Shown piece after piece: positions 1 to 8,657 of a DNA stretch of 64,000 nt. The DNA is taken from positions 124,001 through 188,000 of the forward strand of contig JACREQ010000059.1 of assembly GCA_016218155.1 (NCBI GenBank), in the 5' to 3' direction. Every line of letters begins with the position of its first letter. Position 1 is the first letter of the stretch. The translations under genes were made by a program, and so were the position numbers. A model generated the notes under the pieces. It was given only the letters and a program-made list of their open reading frames with translations. It ran no database searches and was not told the DNA's origin. Origin of the DNA: Bacteroidia bacterium (GTDB taxonomy: Bacteria > Bacteroidota > Bacteroidia > Bacteroidales > GWA2-32-17).

Positions 1-1764
1 TTGGCAATTGGAGTTGGCGGTGCAGACGCAGTTGATGTTATGGCTGGTATGGCATGGGAACTTAAATTTCCTAAATTAATAGGTATTAAATTAACAGGTA
101 AACTAAATGGCTGGACATCTGCAAAAGACGTTATCTTAAAAGTTGCAGGAATACTTACAGTTAAAGGTGGTACAGGTGCAATAGTAGAATATTTTGGCGA
201 TGGTGCAAAATCACTTTCATGCACTGGAAAAGCAACAATTTGTAACATGGGTGCAGAAATTGGCGCAACATGCTCAACATTTGGGTATGATGAATCAATG
301 GAACGTTTCTTACGTGCTACAGGAAGAAATGAAGTTGCTGATTTAGCAAACACTATTAAATCTGATTTAACCGGCGATGCTGAAGTTTATGCAAACCCGG
401 AAAAATATTTTGATCAGGTATTAGAAATTAATCTTTCTGAATTAGAACCTTATTTAAATGGACCATTCACTCCAGACAGAGCTACTCCAATTTCTAAAAT
501 GAAAGAAGAAGCTGCTAAAAATGGCTGGCCAACAAAAGTTGAAGTTGGTTTAATTGGTTCATGCACAAATTCATCATACGAAGATATATCACGTTCTGCT
601 TCAATTGCAAAACAAGCGGGTGAAAAAAACATTAAAGTAAAAGCTGAATTCACAATAACACCTGGCTCTGAACAGGTTCATCACTTGATTAAACGCGATG
701 GTTTTATTGATATTTTCGATAAAATTGGCGGAAAAGTTTTTGCAAATGCTTGTGGTCCATGTATTGGTCAGTGGGACAGAGAAGGTGCAGATAAAGGAGA
801 AAAAAATACAATTGTTCATTCTTTCAACCGTAATTTCTCCAAACGAGCAGATGGAAACCCAAACACTCATGCTTTTGTAGCATCGCCAGAATTGGTTACA
901 GCATTAGCAATTGCAGGTGATTTAACTTTTAATCCCATTACAGACACAATTAAAAACGAATCAGGACAGGATGTTAAACTAGATGCACCTCAGGGATTAG
1001 AACTTCCTCCAAAAGGATTTGAAGTTATTGAAAGTTGTTATCAGGCACCAGCTGCAGATGGTTCATCTGTTGTAATTAAAGTTGATGAAAAATCTGACAG
1101 ACTTCAATTGTTAGCTCCATTTGCAGAATGGAATGGTGAAAATTACAAAGAATTACCTTTATTAATTAAGGCAAAAGGTAAATGCACAACCGATCATATT
1201 TCAATGGCTGGTCCATGGCTTTCGTATAGAGGTCATTTGGAAAACATTTCTAACAATATGCTAATTGGAGCAGTAAATAACTTTACAGAAAAAACAAATT
1301 CTGTAAAAAATCTTTTAACCGGCGAGTATAACGAAGTTCCAAAAGTAGCAAGAGCATATAAAGCTCAGGGTATTGGGTCTGTTGTTGTGGGCGACGAAAA
1401 TTATGGCGAAGGTTCATCACGTGAGCATGCAGCAATGGAACCACGTCACTTAAACGTAAAAGCAGTTTTGGTAAAATCATTTGCCCGTATTCATGAAACT
1501 AATCTGAAAAAACAAGGAATGTTAGCTTTAACTTTTATTGATAAAGCTGATTACGAAAAAATTCAGGAAAATGATAAAATAGATATTATGGGCTTACACA
1601 AATTTGCTCCCGGAAAAAATCTACTAGTTGTTTTACATCATGCAGACGGAACAAAAGAAGAATTTGAAGTAGCTCATACATATAATGAAATGCAGATTGG
1701 TTGGTTTAAGGCAGGAAGTGCTTTAAATTTAATTGCAAAACAAGCACAAATGTCTAAAGCGTAA
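1..1764 (+). CDS. acnA: Aconitate hydratase, C-terminal 587 residues (5' end outside window)
   Basis: Interconverts citrate and isocitrate in the cytoplasmic TCA cycle. The reading frame is open from the first base, so the N-terminal part of the enzyme (roughly 160-170 residues for a mitochondrial-type aconitase of about 750) lies outside the window; the apparent TTG start is an artefact of the cut. The three cysteine ligands of the catalytic [4Fe-4S] cluster are visible: one in GSCTNSS (residue 188 of the visible part) and two in ACGPCIG (residues 251 and 254). The C-terminal swivel domain carries [16 protein letters not shown], which binds substrate. The isocitrate dehydrogenase gene starts 19 nt downstream on the same strand, so the two consecutive TCA steps are probably co-transcribed. 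Identification is secure; only the subtype (mitochondrial-like AcnA rather than AcnB) rests on family knowledge. Confidence 0.96.
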   Translation: MAIGVGGADAVDVMAGMAWELKFPKLIGIKLTGKLNGWTSAKDVILKVAGILTVKGGTGAIVEYFGDGAKSLSCTGKATICNMGAEIGATCSTFGYDESMERFLRATGRNEVADLANTIKSDLTGDAEVYANPEKYFDQVLEINLSELEPYLNGPFTPDRATPISKMKEEAAKNGWPTKVEVGLIGSCTNSSYEDISRSASIAKQAGEKNIKVKAEFTITPGSEQVHHLIKRDGFIDIFDKIGGKVFANACGPCIGQWDREGADKGEKNTIVHSFNRNFSKRADGNPNTHAFVASPELVTALAIAGDLTFNPITDTIKNESGQDVKLDAPQGLELPPKGFEVIESCYQAPAADGSSVVIKVDEKSDRLQLLAPFAEWNGENYKELPLLIKAKGKCTTDHISMAGPWLSYRGHLENISNNMLIGAVNNFTEKTNSVKNLLTGEYNEVPKVARAYKAQGIGSVVVGDENYGEGSSREHAAMEPRHLNVKAVLVKSFARIHETNLKKQGMLALTFIDKADYEKIQENDKIDIMGLHKFAPGKNLLVVLHHADGTKEEFEVAHTYNEMQIGWFKAGSALNLIAKQAQMSKA

Positions 1765-1783
1765 AAAATAACAAAATATAAAA

Positions 1784-4015
1784 ATGGAAGAAAAATCACC
1801 TGTAATTATCTGGACTAAAATTGATGAAGCACCTGCGTTAGCTTCGTATTCTTTGTTACCAATTGTTAATGCATTTACCAAAGCAGCCGGTGTTGAAGTT
1901 GAAACACGCGACATTTCATTAGCTGGAAGAATTATTGCTAATTTTCCTGATAATTTAAAGGAAGATCAGAAGATTCACGATTACCTTACCGAATTAGGAA
2001 ATCTTACCTTAACAAAAGAAGCAAATATTATAAAATTGCCAAATATTAGCGCTTCAGTTCCTCAATTAATAGCAGCTATTCAGGAATTAAATTCAAAAGG
2101 TTATAATATTCCTAATTATCCCGAAGAACCAAAAACAGAAGAAGAACATAAACTTGTAGAAAGATTTGCTAAAGTTTTAGGCTCTGCTGTAAATCCAGTT
2201 TTACGTGAAGGAAATTCTGACAGACGTTCTGCTGCTTCCGTAAAAAAGTTTTCTCAGAAAAACCCTCATCGAATGATGAAAGCATGGAGTGCTGATTCAA
2301 AATCACATGTGTCTTTCATGAAAGCAAATGATTTTTTTGGCAACGAAAAATCTTTTGTAGCTCAAAATAACAATAGTTTTAAGATTGAATTTGCTAATGA
2401 AAACGGAGTAACCTCTGTTTTGAAAGATGGTTTAAAATTTACTACAAACGAAGTAATTGATTGTACTTTCATGTCGGCAAAAGCATTAAAAGAATTTTAT
2501 GCTCAGCAAATACAGGATGCAAAAGAAAAAGGAATTCTTCTTTCTTTACATTTGAAAGCTACCATGATGAAGGTTTCCGATCCAGTAATGTTTGGATATG
2601 CAGTTGAAGTATTTTACAAAGAAGTTCTTGATAAACATGCTGATGCATTAAAAGAAATTGGTTTTAACCAGAATAATGGTATTGCTGATTTATATGCTAG
2701 ATTAGACAAACTTCCTGTAGAAAAACAAAAAGAAATTGAAGCTGATATTCAGGCTTTATATACCAAACAACCTGCATTAGCAATGGTTGATTCTGATAAA
2801 GGAATTACAAATTTACATGTGCCAAACAACATCATTATTGATGCTTCAATGCCTGTTGTTATCCGCGATGGTGGCAAAATGTGGAATACAGCTAATAAAC
2901 TTCAGGACACAAAATGTGTAGTTCCTGATCGTTGTTATTCTACCTTATATCAGGTTGTAATTGAAGATTGTATTAAAAACGGACAATATAACCCGGCTAC
3001 TATGGGTAGCGTTTCTAATGTTGGTTTAATGGCTCAAAAAGCTGAGGAATATGGTTCTCATCCAACAACTTTCATTATAAAAGAAAACGGTACTGTTAAA
3101 GTAATTGCTGAAGATGGTGTAGTTTTAATGGAACAAAAAGTTGAGAAAGGCGATATCTGGAGAATGTCGAGAGTAAAAGATATTCCAATTAATGACTGGG
3201 TAAAATTGGCTGTAACAAGAGCTAGGCAATCAAATACTCCGGCTATTTTCTGGTTAGATAAAAACCGTGCTCACGATGCACAGATTATTAAAAAAGTTGA
3301 ACTTTATTTAAAAGACCATGATTTAACAAATCTCGAAATAAAAATCATGTGTCCCGATGATGCAATAAGATACACACTTGAAAGAACAAGAGCAGGAAAA
3401 GACACAATATCAGTTACCGGAAATGTATTGAGAGATTATTTAACCGATTTATTTCCAATTTTAGAACTTGGCACTAGCGCAAGAATGTTATCTATTGTTC
3501 CTTTATTAGGCGGTGGTGGATTATTCGAAACCGGTGCAGGTGGTTCGGCTCCAAAACACGTTCAACAATTTTTGGAAGAAAGCCATTTAAGATGGGATTC
3601 TTTGGGAGAATTTTTAGCATTAACTGTTTCATTAGAACATTTAGGATATAACTTCAACAATAAAGTTGCTTTAGATTTAGCAAAAGCACTTGATAACGCA
3701 GTTGGAAAATACCTAGAAAATCAAAAAGAACCTTCTAAAAAAGCAGGTGAGCTTGATAACAGAGGCAGTCATTTTTATTTAGCAATGTATTGGGCACAGG
3801 CTCTTGCAGAGCAAAATGAAAATGCAGATTTGAAAGCAAAATTCACAGTTGCAGCAAAACAATTAGCAGAAAATGAAACTATAATTTTAAAAGAAATTGC
3901 AGAAACAGTTGGAAAACCTGCTGACATTGGTGGATACTATTTACCTGATGATAAAAAAGCAAATAATGCTTTAAGACCTAGCAAGACTTTAAATAAGATT
4001 ATTGATTCGATTTAA
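1784..4015 (+). CDS. icd: Isocitrate dehydrogenase (NADP+), monomeric type
   Basis: Oxidatively decarboxylates isocitrate to 2-oxoglutarate with NADP+. At 743 residues it matches the monomeric IDH family (about 740) and not the 400-residue dimeric family. The start [20 protein letters not shown] is the typical N-terminus, and the conserved stretches [11 protein letters not shown] and [14 protein letters not shown] and the C-terminal GGYYLPDD are all present. The ATG is 19 nt after the aconitase stop, so the pair forms a short TCA operon. A strong rho-independent hairpin follows 21 nt after the stop. No truncation or frameshift is seen. Confidence 0.97.
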   Translation: MEEKSPVIIWTKIDEAPALASYSLLPIVNAFTKAAGVEVETRDISLAGRIIANFPDNLKEDQKIHDYLTELGNLTLTKEANIIKLPNISASVPQLIAAIQELNSKGYNIPNYPEEPKTEEEHKLVERFAKVLGSAVNPVLREGNSDRRSAASVKKFSQKNPHRMMKAWSADSKSHVSFMKANDFFGNEKSFVAQNNNSFKIEFANENGVTSVLKDGLKFTTNEVIDCTFMSAKALKEFYAQQIQDAKEKGILLSLHLKATMMKVSDPVMFGYAVEVFYKEVLDKHADALKEIGFNQNNGIADLYARLDKLPVEKQKEIEADIQALYTKQPALAMVDSDKGITNLHVPNNIIIDASMPVVIRDGGKMWNTANKLQDTKCVVPDRCYSTLYQVVIEDCIKNGQYNPATMGSVSNVGLMAQKAEEYGSHPTTFIIKENGTVKVIAEDGVVLMEQKVEKGDIWRMSRVKDIPINDWVKLAVTRARQSNTPAIFWLDKNRAHDAQIIKKVELYLKDHDLTNLEIKIMCPDDAIRYTLERTRAGKDTISVTGNVLRDYLTDLFPILELGTSARMLSIVPLLGGGGLFETGAGGSAPKHVQQFLEESHLRWDSLGEFLALTVSLEHLGYNFNNKVALDLAKALDNAVGKYLENQKEPSKKAGELDNRGSHFYLAMYWAQALAEQNENADLKAKFTVAAKQLAENETIILKEIAETVGKPADIGGYYLPDDKKANNALRPSKTLNKIIDSI

Positions 4016-4036
4016 TATTTATACTTGCAATATGTT

Positions 4037-4066
4037 AAAAACCTCAGAATAATCTGAGGTTTTTTT
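4037..4066 (+). terminator. Rho-independent terminator of the acn-icd operon
   Basis: The inverted repeat AAAACCTCAG / CTGAGGTTTT surrounds a short AATAAT loop and is followed directly by a T run. It lies 21 nt after the isocitrate dehydrogenase stop. Confidence 0.9.
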
Positions 4067-4079
4067 GTTTTTTGCTTGT

Positions 4080-4127
4080 CGGGATTATAAATCCCAAATT
4101 ATCACATTCCGGATTGCAAATCCGGAA
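4080..4127. repeat. Two REP-like palindromes (GGATT-x3-AATCC family)
   Basis: Two short palindromes share a core. GGGATT ATA AATCCC (4081-4095) has a 6-bp stem. CCGGATT GCA AATCCGG (4109-4125) has a 7-bp stem that extends to 9 bp if the flanking TT/AA is included. They lie in the convergent spacer between the icd terminator and gmhA, and are followed by AACAGC. They have no T run, so they are not simple terminators. The GGATT-x3-AATCC core resembles extragenic palindromes I recall from other Bacteroidota genomes; that resemblance is from memory. Confidence 0.55.
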
Positions 4128-4145
4128 CAGCCTAGTAAAATAAAA

Positions 4146-4733
4146 TTATCTTGGAAACATTTCCCTCTCAACTATCTCACAAATAATGTGACCAATAAGA
4201 ATATGAGTTTCCTGAATACGTGGAGTATCAGTTGAAGGAACATTAATTAGTAAGTCAGAAAAATCTTTTATTTTACCACCAGTAGCACCGGTTAAAGCAA
4301 TAGTATACATTCCCGATATTTTGGCTGTTGTTATAGCTCTAATAATATTTTCGGAATTACCAGAAGTTGAAATTGCAATTAAAACATCACCCGATTTCCC
4401 TGCACCAGAAATATATCGGGCATAAATTTCGTCAAAAGAATAATCATTTGCGACTGATGTTAAATACGATGTGTTTACATGAATTGCTTCAGCAGCAAGA
4501 GAAGGGCGATCAACATAAAACCTGCCCGAAAATTCAGCTGCAATATGTTGTGCATCGGCAGCGCTACCGCCATTTCCGCAAAGTAAAAGTTTTCCGCCAG
4601 CTTTATAACAACTAATTATTTTATTTGTAGCAGTCTCTATTGCAGATAATAGATTATTATCATTAAGCAAAGCTTGCTTTACAGAAATATTATTATTAAT
4701 AATTTTTGCTATTTGTTCTGAATAATTAATCAT
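4146..4733 (-). CDS. gmhA: Phosphoheptose isomerase (sedoheptulose 7-phosphate isomerase)
   Basis: Converts D-sedoheptulose 7-phosphate to D-glycero-manno-heptose 7-phosphate, the first step of heptose synthesis for lipopolysaccharide or S-layer glycans. This is a single SIS-domain protein of 195 residues, the usual GmhA length. GNGGSAADAQH (53-63) with E67, STSGNS (122-127) and the RIQETH motif (172-177) match the family's substrate- and metal-binding segments. I start at the ATG at 4733, which begins MINYSEQ; an in-frame TTG at 4745 would add four residues and nearly touch the upstream stop. It follows the glycosyltransferase ending at 4750 with a 16-nt gap, so both probably belong to one envelope-glycan operon. 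Confidence 0.92.
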   Translation of the reverse strand: MINYSEQIAKIINNNISVKQALLNDNNLLSAIETATNKIISCYKAGGKLLLCGNGGSAADAQHIAAEFSGRFYVDRPSLAAEAIHVNTSYLTSVANDYSFDEIYARYISGAGKSGDVLIAISTSGNSENIIRAITTAKISGMYTIALTGATGGKIKDFSDLLINVPSTDTPRIQETHILIGHIICEIVEREMFPR

Positions 4734-4749
4734 AATAAATTGCAATTTG

Positions 4750-5913
4750 TTAGTTATACTGTTCTTCCGACTTACCTGTTATTTTACTATTGACCAAAAA
4801 TATAGTTTCAGCCATACGTTTCCAGGAATATTTTGTTTTTTCTTTTGCTGCACCATCAGAAAAATATTGTTCTTTGTTATCAGAATAAAATTTACCGATA
4901 GCATTTGCAATAATAGCAGGATTTGGATCAATAACATATCCTACTTTTTCGTGAGGAACCATCTCGGCTAATCCACCCACATTAGTTACTATCATTGGTT
5001 TATTAAAATGATATGCAATTTGCGTAACACCGCTTTGAGTTGCATGTTTATAAGGCTGAACAACAATATCGGCAGCAGAGAAAAATGTTGCAACCTGATT
5101 ATCAGGAATAAATTCAGGGAAAAATTTTACTCTTTCTTCCAACCCGAGTTCTTTAACCAGATTGTAGTAAAATTCAGAATTTGAATAAAATTCGCCTGCA
5201 ACTAAAAGCTTTAAATCATTAGCATTTGCTCCATTTTCTTTCATTGAATAAAGTAAAAGATCAAGACCTTTATAATCGCGTATCAACCCAAAAAACAACA
5301 TCCACCTTGAATTTTCATCAATTCCTAAAGTTTTACGTGCTTCATTTTTCGGAATTATTGCTCCAAAATGATCAAAAAGCGGATGCGGACAATAATCAAC
5401 TAAAATATTTTTACTTGCTGTTCTAAGTTCTCCTTCAACTGCATGTGACATTACCACACAACCATCAACGGGTTTAATAAAATATTTTGCCAGCCACTTA
5501 TCGCCAAACCGTTTTTCGTGAGGTAAATAATTATCTAGGACAGAAATAACTTTTGTGAATTTATTTTTCTTTGCTATTCTTGCTATGCTTCCAAAACACG
5601 GTCCCATAAATGGTAACCAAAAACGAATAAGTAAAATATCGGGACGCATTTTTTTAATTTTTCGCCCAACTTTAATCCACGAGAAAGGATTTATAGAATT
5701 TACTTCAATGCGAATATCTAGTCCTTCTGGCTTTGGTTCATTAGAATACTGAGTTTTTCCGGGAAAAAGAAATGACGGATATTGTAAACTAAAAGTGAAA
5801 ATAACAACTTCATTGCCCGAATCCATGAACTCACGAGCCAAACGGTCGTTATTTGCAGCTATACCACCTCTAAAAGGGTGTGCCGGACCAACTATTACAA
5901 TTTTTTTCCCCAC
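4750..5913 (-). CDS. Glycosyltransferase family 4 (GT-B fold)
   Basis: A probable cytoplasmic transferase of a nucleotide-activated sugar onto a surface glycan. The 387 residues show the GT4 plan. An N-terminal acceptor domain carries a glycine-rich start (HPFRGGIAANNDRLA). The C-terminal donor domain contains FGLIRDYKGLDLLL and the nucleotide-binding region YKHATQSGVTQIAYHFNKP followed by VGGLAEMVPHEKVGYVI, with the conserved glutamate. The start codon is GTG at 5913; no closer ATG would keep the conserved KIVIVGPAHPF strand. gmhA follows 16 nt later. It is divergent from the GT2 gene at 6005. The sugar donor and acceptor cannot be read from the sequence. Confidence 0.85.
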   Translation of the reverse strand: MGKKIVIVGPAHPFRGGIAANNDRLAREFMDSGNEVVIFTFSLQYPSFLFPGKTQYSNEPKPEGLDIRIEVNSINPFSWIKVGRKIKKMRPDILLIRFWLPFMGPCFGSIARIAKKNKFTKVISVLDNYLPHEKRFGDKWLAKYFIKPVDGCVVMSHAVEGELRTASKNILVDYCPHPLFDHFGAIIPKNEARKTLGIDENSRWMLFFGLIRDYKGLDLLLYSMKENGANANDLKLLVAGEFYSNSEFYYNLVKELGLEERVKFFPEFIPDNQVATFFSAADIVVQPYKHATQSGVTQIAYHFNKPMIVTNVGGLAEMVPHEKVGYVIDPNPAIIANAIGKFYSDNKEQYFSDGAAKEKTKYSWKRMAETIFLVNSKITGKSEEQYN

Positions 5914-5965
5914 TAAAACTTATTTTGTACTGTTTACAAAAGTAGCTTAATCTTTAAAAATACGA

Positions 5966-5973
5966 TACATTTG
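5966..5973 (+). promoter_or_regulatory. Bacteroidota -7 element (TACATTTG)
   Basis: TACATTTG fits the Bacteroidota -7 consensus TAnnTTTG and ends 31 nt before the GT2 start codon at 6005. No clear TTG element is visible at the expected upstream distance, so the call rests on the -7 box and its position between divergent genes. Confidence 0.45.
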
Positions 5974-6004
5974 CATCACAATCATTATTTCTTTATTTTT
6001 AAAA

Positions 6005-6913
6005 ATGGTTAAATTATCTGCAATAATCTGTACTTACAACAGAGAAAAGTATTTACCACTTGCTCTTGATGCATTAATTAATCAAAAAGGAACGGAAAAA
6101 GGTGACTTCGAAATTGTAATTATAAACAATAATTCTACAGATAAAACTGAAGAAATTTCTCTCTCGTATCAAAAAAAATATACAGATATCCCTTTTGTTT
6201 ATGCTACTGAAAGTAAACAAGGTTTATCGCATGCAAGAAATAAAGGGATAGAAGTTTCTAATGGAGAATTACTTGCATTTTTAGATGATGATGCTTTTGC
6301 AGATGAAAATTATATTAAAGATGTACTGAATTATTTTGAATTAAATCAACACATTAAAGCTGTTGGTGGAAGAATTTTACTTCACTTCGAAACACAAAAA
6401 CCTGCCTGGTATACAAATTATTTAGGTTCGCTTTTAGGGTATTTTAATCCTTGGGATGAACCAAGATTATTTAATAAAAAACAATATCCGCGTGGTTCAA
6501 ATATGGTTTACAAAAGCGAACTATTTAAAAAATATGGTGTTTTTAATCCCGAACTCGGTAGAATTGGTGCAGGAATGTTAGGTAGCGAAGAAAAAGAAAT
6601 GTTTCAACGTATTTATTCGGGTAACGAAGCAATTTACTATTTACCCAAAGCTGTTATTTACCACATGGTTCCAATCGAAAGAACCTTAACTCCTTTTCTT
6701 AGAAAGCAGTCTGTTGGTGTTGGAAAAAGTGAAAGAATAAGAATTTTAACCACCAATCTAGGTTTTACAAAAAAGATTATTGAAGAAATTATAAAATGGA
6801 AAGTCTCATTTATTCTTTTCTTGTTTTACTTATTTACTTTCCGTCCGGCAAAGGGGAATATGCTTATTAGATTTAGGTATTGGGTATTTCTTGGATTAAG
6901 AGGAAAAGAATAA
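6005..6913 (+). CDS. Glycosyltransferase family 2 (GT-A fold)
   Basis: A probable inverting transferase for a surface glycan. The 302 residues begin with the GT2 signature (AIICTYNREKYLPLALDAL). Then come NNNSTDKT, the donor-positioning GLSHARNKGIEVSNGELLAFLDDDAF segment (described here in parts: GLSHARNKG, then the LDDDA metal-binding DxD-type motif) and a catalytic-loop-like LGSEEKEM. The C-terminus holds a hydrophobic stretch (VSFILFLFYLFTF) and a basic tail, suggesting membrane attachment. It is divergent from the gmhA-GT4 pair and convergent with the S4-domain gene, with a 3-nt gap between stop codons. The substrate is unknown. Confidence 0.88.
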   Translation: MVKLSAIICTYNREKYLPLALDALINQKGTEKGDFEIVIINNNSTDKTEEISLSYQKKYTDIPFVYATESKQGLSHARNKGIEVSNGELLAFLDDDAFADENYIKDVLNYFELNQHIKAVGGRILLHFETQKPAWYTNYLGSLLGYFNPWDEPRLFNKKQYPRGSNMVYKSELFKKYGVFNPELGRIGAGMLGSEEKEMFQRIYSGNEAIYYLPKAVIYHMVPIERTLTPFLRKQSVGVGKSERIRILTTNLGFTKKIIEEIIKWKVSFILFLFYLFTFRPAKGNMLIRFRYWVFLGLRGKE

Positions 6914-6916
6914 TTT

Positions 6917-7144
6917 TTATTCTGCAGCTTCAACAGTAATTGTCACATTTTTTTCATTAACTGTAACAACATCTCCAACTCTTATTTTTGCGCGTTTTCT
7001 TAATTCAATGTTTCCATTTAATTGAACCATTTCTTCCTCTACCATTTGCTTTGCCTCACCACCACTAAAGCAGATTCTTGCAGCTTTTAACAGCTTTATA
7101 AGTTCAATATAGTCGCCGGTTATTGCAAATGTTTTTTGTGTCAT
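6917..7144 (-). CDS. Small S4-domain RNA-binding protein
   Basis: A 75-residue single-domain protein of the S4 fold, related to YaaA/YbcJ-type RNA-binding proteins that act on ribosomes or structured RNA. The S4 pattern is clear: a start near FAITGDYIELIKLLKAARIC, the GGEAKQMVEEEMVQLNG core and the RVGDVVTV strand. I place the start at the ATG at 7144 (MTQKTFAITG); the upstream TTG at 7180 would add twelve residues (VRVFTDHLFFY) translated from the ferritin terminator hairpin. It lies downstream of ferritin on the same strand, separated by that hairpin. The precise role is inferred from the fold only. Confidence 0.8.
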   Translation of the reverse strand: MTQKTFAITGDYIELIKLLKAARICFSGGEAKQMVEEEMVQLNGNIELRKRAKIRVGDVVTVNEKNVTITVEAAE

Positions 7145-7180
7145 ATAAAAAAATAAGTGGTCCGTGAAGACACGAACCAC
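7145..7180 (-). terminator. Terminator hairpin after ferritin, immediately before the S4 gene
   Basis: GTGGTCCGTG (7157-7166) pairs with CACGAACCAC (7171-7180), nine of ten bases, around an AAGA loop. Read on the minus strand it is followed by TTATTTTTTTAT. It sits 21 nt after the ferritin stop and ends about 12 nt before the S4 ATG. Confidence 0.75.
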
Positions 7181-7201
7181 AATAACGATTAATTAAAAAA
7201 A

Positions 7202-7714
7202 TTAATTTGTTGCAGTTAACGGAACAAATACTCTTTGTTGCATCTCACGATCAAGCATTAACAATGCAGAGCCTTTTCCCTCAATCATTTTTAATTGTTC
7301 CAAAACACCGGTAACATTAGCTTCTTCTTCTACCTGTTCGTTAACAAACCACTGTAAGAAATTTGAAGCAGCATGATCTTTTTCAGATAAAGCAACATTC
7401 ATTAAATTATTAATTAATGCAGTAACATGATTTTCATGTTTTAAGGTTTCTGCAAAAATATCAATAATGTTTTTCCAGCTTTCCTTAGGTGCTGCAATTG
7501 CATCAAATGTTACAGTTCCACCGCGCTCGATTACATAATCATGAAACTTTAATGCATGAGCTGTTTCTTCCTGATATTGTACATGCATCCAGTTTGCAAA
7601 ACCTTTAAGGTTTTTTGTCTGGCACCAAGCAGCCATTGATAAATATAAATATGCTGAATAAAATTCTGCATTTATTTGTTTATTTATTTCTTTTTCAACT
7701 TTTTTAGATATCAT
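7202..7714 (-). CDS. ftnA: Non-haem bacterial ferritin (FtnA type)
   Basis: Oxidises Fe(II) and stores Fe(III) in a 24-subunit cytoplasmic shell. The length (170 residues) and four-helix pattern match FtnA. The ferroxidase ligands are in the expected places: E17 (NAEFYSAYLY), E50 and H53 (QEETAH), E94 (KHENH) and Q127 with E130 (NEQVEEE). The ATG at 7714 gives the canonical MISKKVEKEINKQINAEF start. A TATTTTTG -7 box lies 30 nt upstream, and a hairpin terminator follows the stop, so it is probably monocistronic. No Fur-like operator was identified. Confidence 0.95.
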   Translation of the reverse strand: MISKKVEKEINKQINAEFYSAYLYLSMAAWCQTKNLKGFANWMHVQYQEETAHALKFHDYVIERGGTVTFDAIAAPKESWKNIIDIFAETLKHENHVTALINNLMNVALSEKDHAASNFLQWFVNEQVEEEANVTGVLEQLKMIEGKGSALLMLDREMQQRVFVPLTATN

Positions 7715-7744
7715 AATATTTCTCTTTTATATTTAAATTTTATA

Positions 7745-7752
7745 CAAAAATA
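7745..7752 (-). promoter_or_regulatory. -7 element of the ferritin promoter (TATTTTTG)
   Basis: On the minus strand the box reads TATTTTTG, matching TAnnTTTG, and ends 30 nt before the ferritin ATG. No convincing -33 TTG is present. Confidence 0.45.
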
Positions 7753-7863
7753 AGCTTAAAAAGTAAAAAACAGATTCGATTAAAGTATTTTCTTGTCAAA
7801 GTTACGAAAGATTAACTTCAAAATGACTTACAAGCTAGTCAAATAAATGTGGGGTCATGTTGG

Positions 7864-7936
7864 CCCTTCGACAAGCTCAGGGTCGAAACATGTGTGAGGG
7901 GTTGTGTGCAGATCCTTCGAGTCCCTCAGGATGACA
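7864..7936. repeat. Pair of CCTTCGA...CTCAGG interspersed repeats
   Basis: CCCTTCGACAAGCTCAGGG (7864-7882) and TCCTTCGAGTCCCTCAGGA (7913-7931, followed by TGACA) are diverged copies of one imperfect palindromic unit, 30 bp apart. They are much more GC-rich than their surroundings. Similar CCTTCGAC...GCTCAGG spacers are widespread in intergenic DNA of diverse bacteria, as I recall it. Confidence 0.6.
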
Positions 7937-8024
7937 GAGTGTTGTGATTTCTAAAATTGGACTATTTATTATTTCATTTTGGTATAAGAATAAATTTATA
8001 ATTATAAAAAAAAAGCCTTATTTT

Positions 8025-8651
8025 TTAAATCGTCCATTGATCATGAATTACTCCGACTAAGTAATAATTATCATTATACTTCTTATAAACTAATCTTAAA
8101 CTACACCAATCTATACCTTCAAATTTTTTGTCGATACCGGAAAAATGATTTTCAGTAAAATCGCAATTTTTGTATACCGAATCAATATTGTTAATAGTAT
8201 TACCGGTACAAATAATTTTATTTAATTCTTTTTTCTCAGCATTTAAAAAATCAGCACTATATACAAATTTCTTAAAATATTCATTAATGTTAAGTGAAAT
8301 AATATCCCCACTTCCATCATAGCTACCCCAATTTATTGCATTTTGTTTTTTAACCAAATCAGCAAATTCACTTGACGATAATTTTACATCTTTAATTGTG
8401 TCAATAAAAGCATAGGGCGAAAACCTGACACCTAAAGCAGGGTGAATAAATTTCGCAAAACTATTGAAGTTATTGTTTTTTATTGAAGTTAGAACTTGTA
8501 TTGTTAATTCTAAAATTATTGAGTCTTTATTTACAGTTACACTTTTATTTTGCAAATTATCAGCAGATAAAGAATTATCAGATTTTAAATTTCCTTGATT
8601 ACAACAGGTAAATAACAATATACCCAATGATAAGATTAAAAAATTTCTCAT
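8025..8651 (-). CDS. Putative lipoprotein of unknown function downstream of cydB
   Basis: A 208-residue protein with a lipoprotein signal peptide: basic MRNF, hydrophobic core ILSLGILL, and lipobox LLFTC with Cys16 followed by another Cys. The mature part is mainly polar, with a conserved-looking HPALGVRFSPYAFID segment (about residues 68-82) and a C-terminus ending YYLVGVIHDQWTI. I recall the RFSPYA and HDQWTI features from uncharacterised lipoproteins in other bacteria, but cannot name a family. It starts 6 nt after the cydB stop, so it is probably transcribed with the bd oxidase operon. Whether it acts with the oxidase is unknown. The A/T-only hairpin-like sequence after its stop is a weak terminator at best. 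Confidence 0.7.
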   Translation of the reverse strand: MRNFLILSLGILLFTCCNQGNLKSDNSLSADNLQNKSVTVNKDSIILELTIQVLTSIKNNNFNSFAKFIHPALGVRFSPYAFIDTIKDVKLSSSEFADLVKKQNAINWGSYDGSGDIISLNINEYFKKFVYSADFLNAEKKELNKIICTGNTINNIDSVYKNCDFTENHFSGIDKKFEGIDWCSLRLVYKKYNDNYYLVGVIHDQWTI

Positions 8652-8657
8652 AGTAAA

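Larger units (their letters stand above)
7715..8024. other. 310-bp intergenic region with ferritin promoter and stress-free repeat pair
   Basis: This is the only stretch longer than 300 bp without a gene. The left end holds the ferritin leader and a -7 box. The middle holds two copies of a CCTTCGA-type interspersed repeat (7864-7936). The right end is an A-run downstream of the lipoprotein stop. I saw no open reading frame, tRNA or riboswitch in it. Confidence 0.6.

Noticed and set aside
450-3400. Short antisense and out-of-frame ORFs inside acn and icd, and similar ones in other long genes
   Set aside because: They lie wholly within well-supported genes, have no recognisable domains, and reflect low-stop reverse frames of AT-rich coding sequence.
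7715-8024. tRNA or small RNA gene in the 310-bp gap
   Set aside because: No cloverleaf with a TTCRA-type arm or a CCA end was seen; the GC-rich part is the repeat pair.
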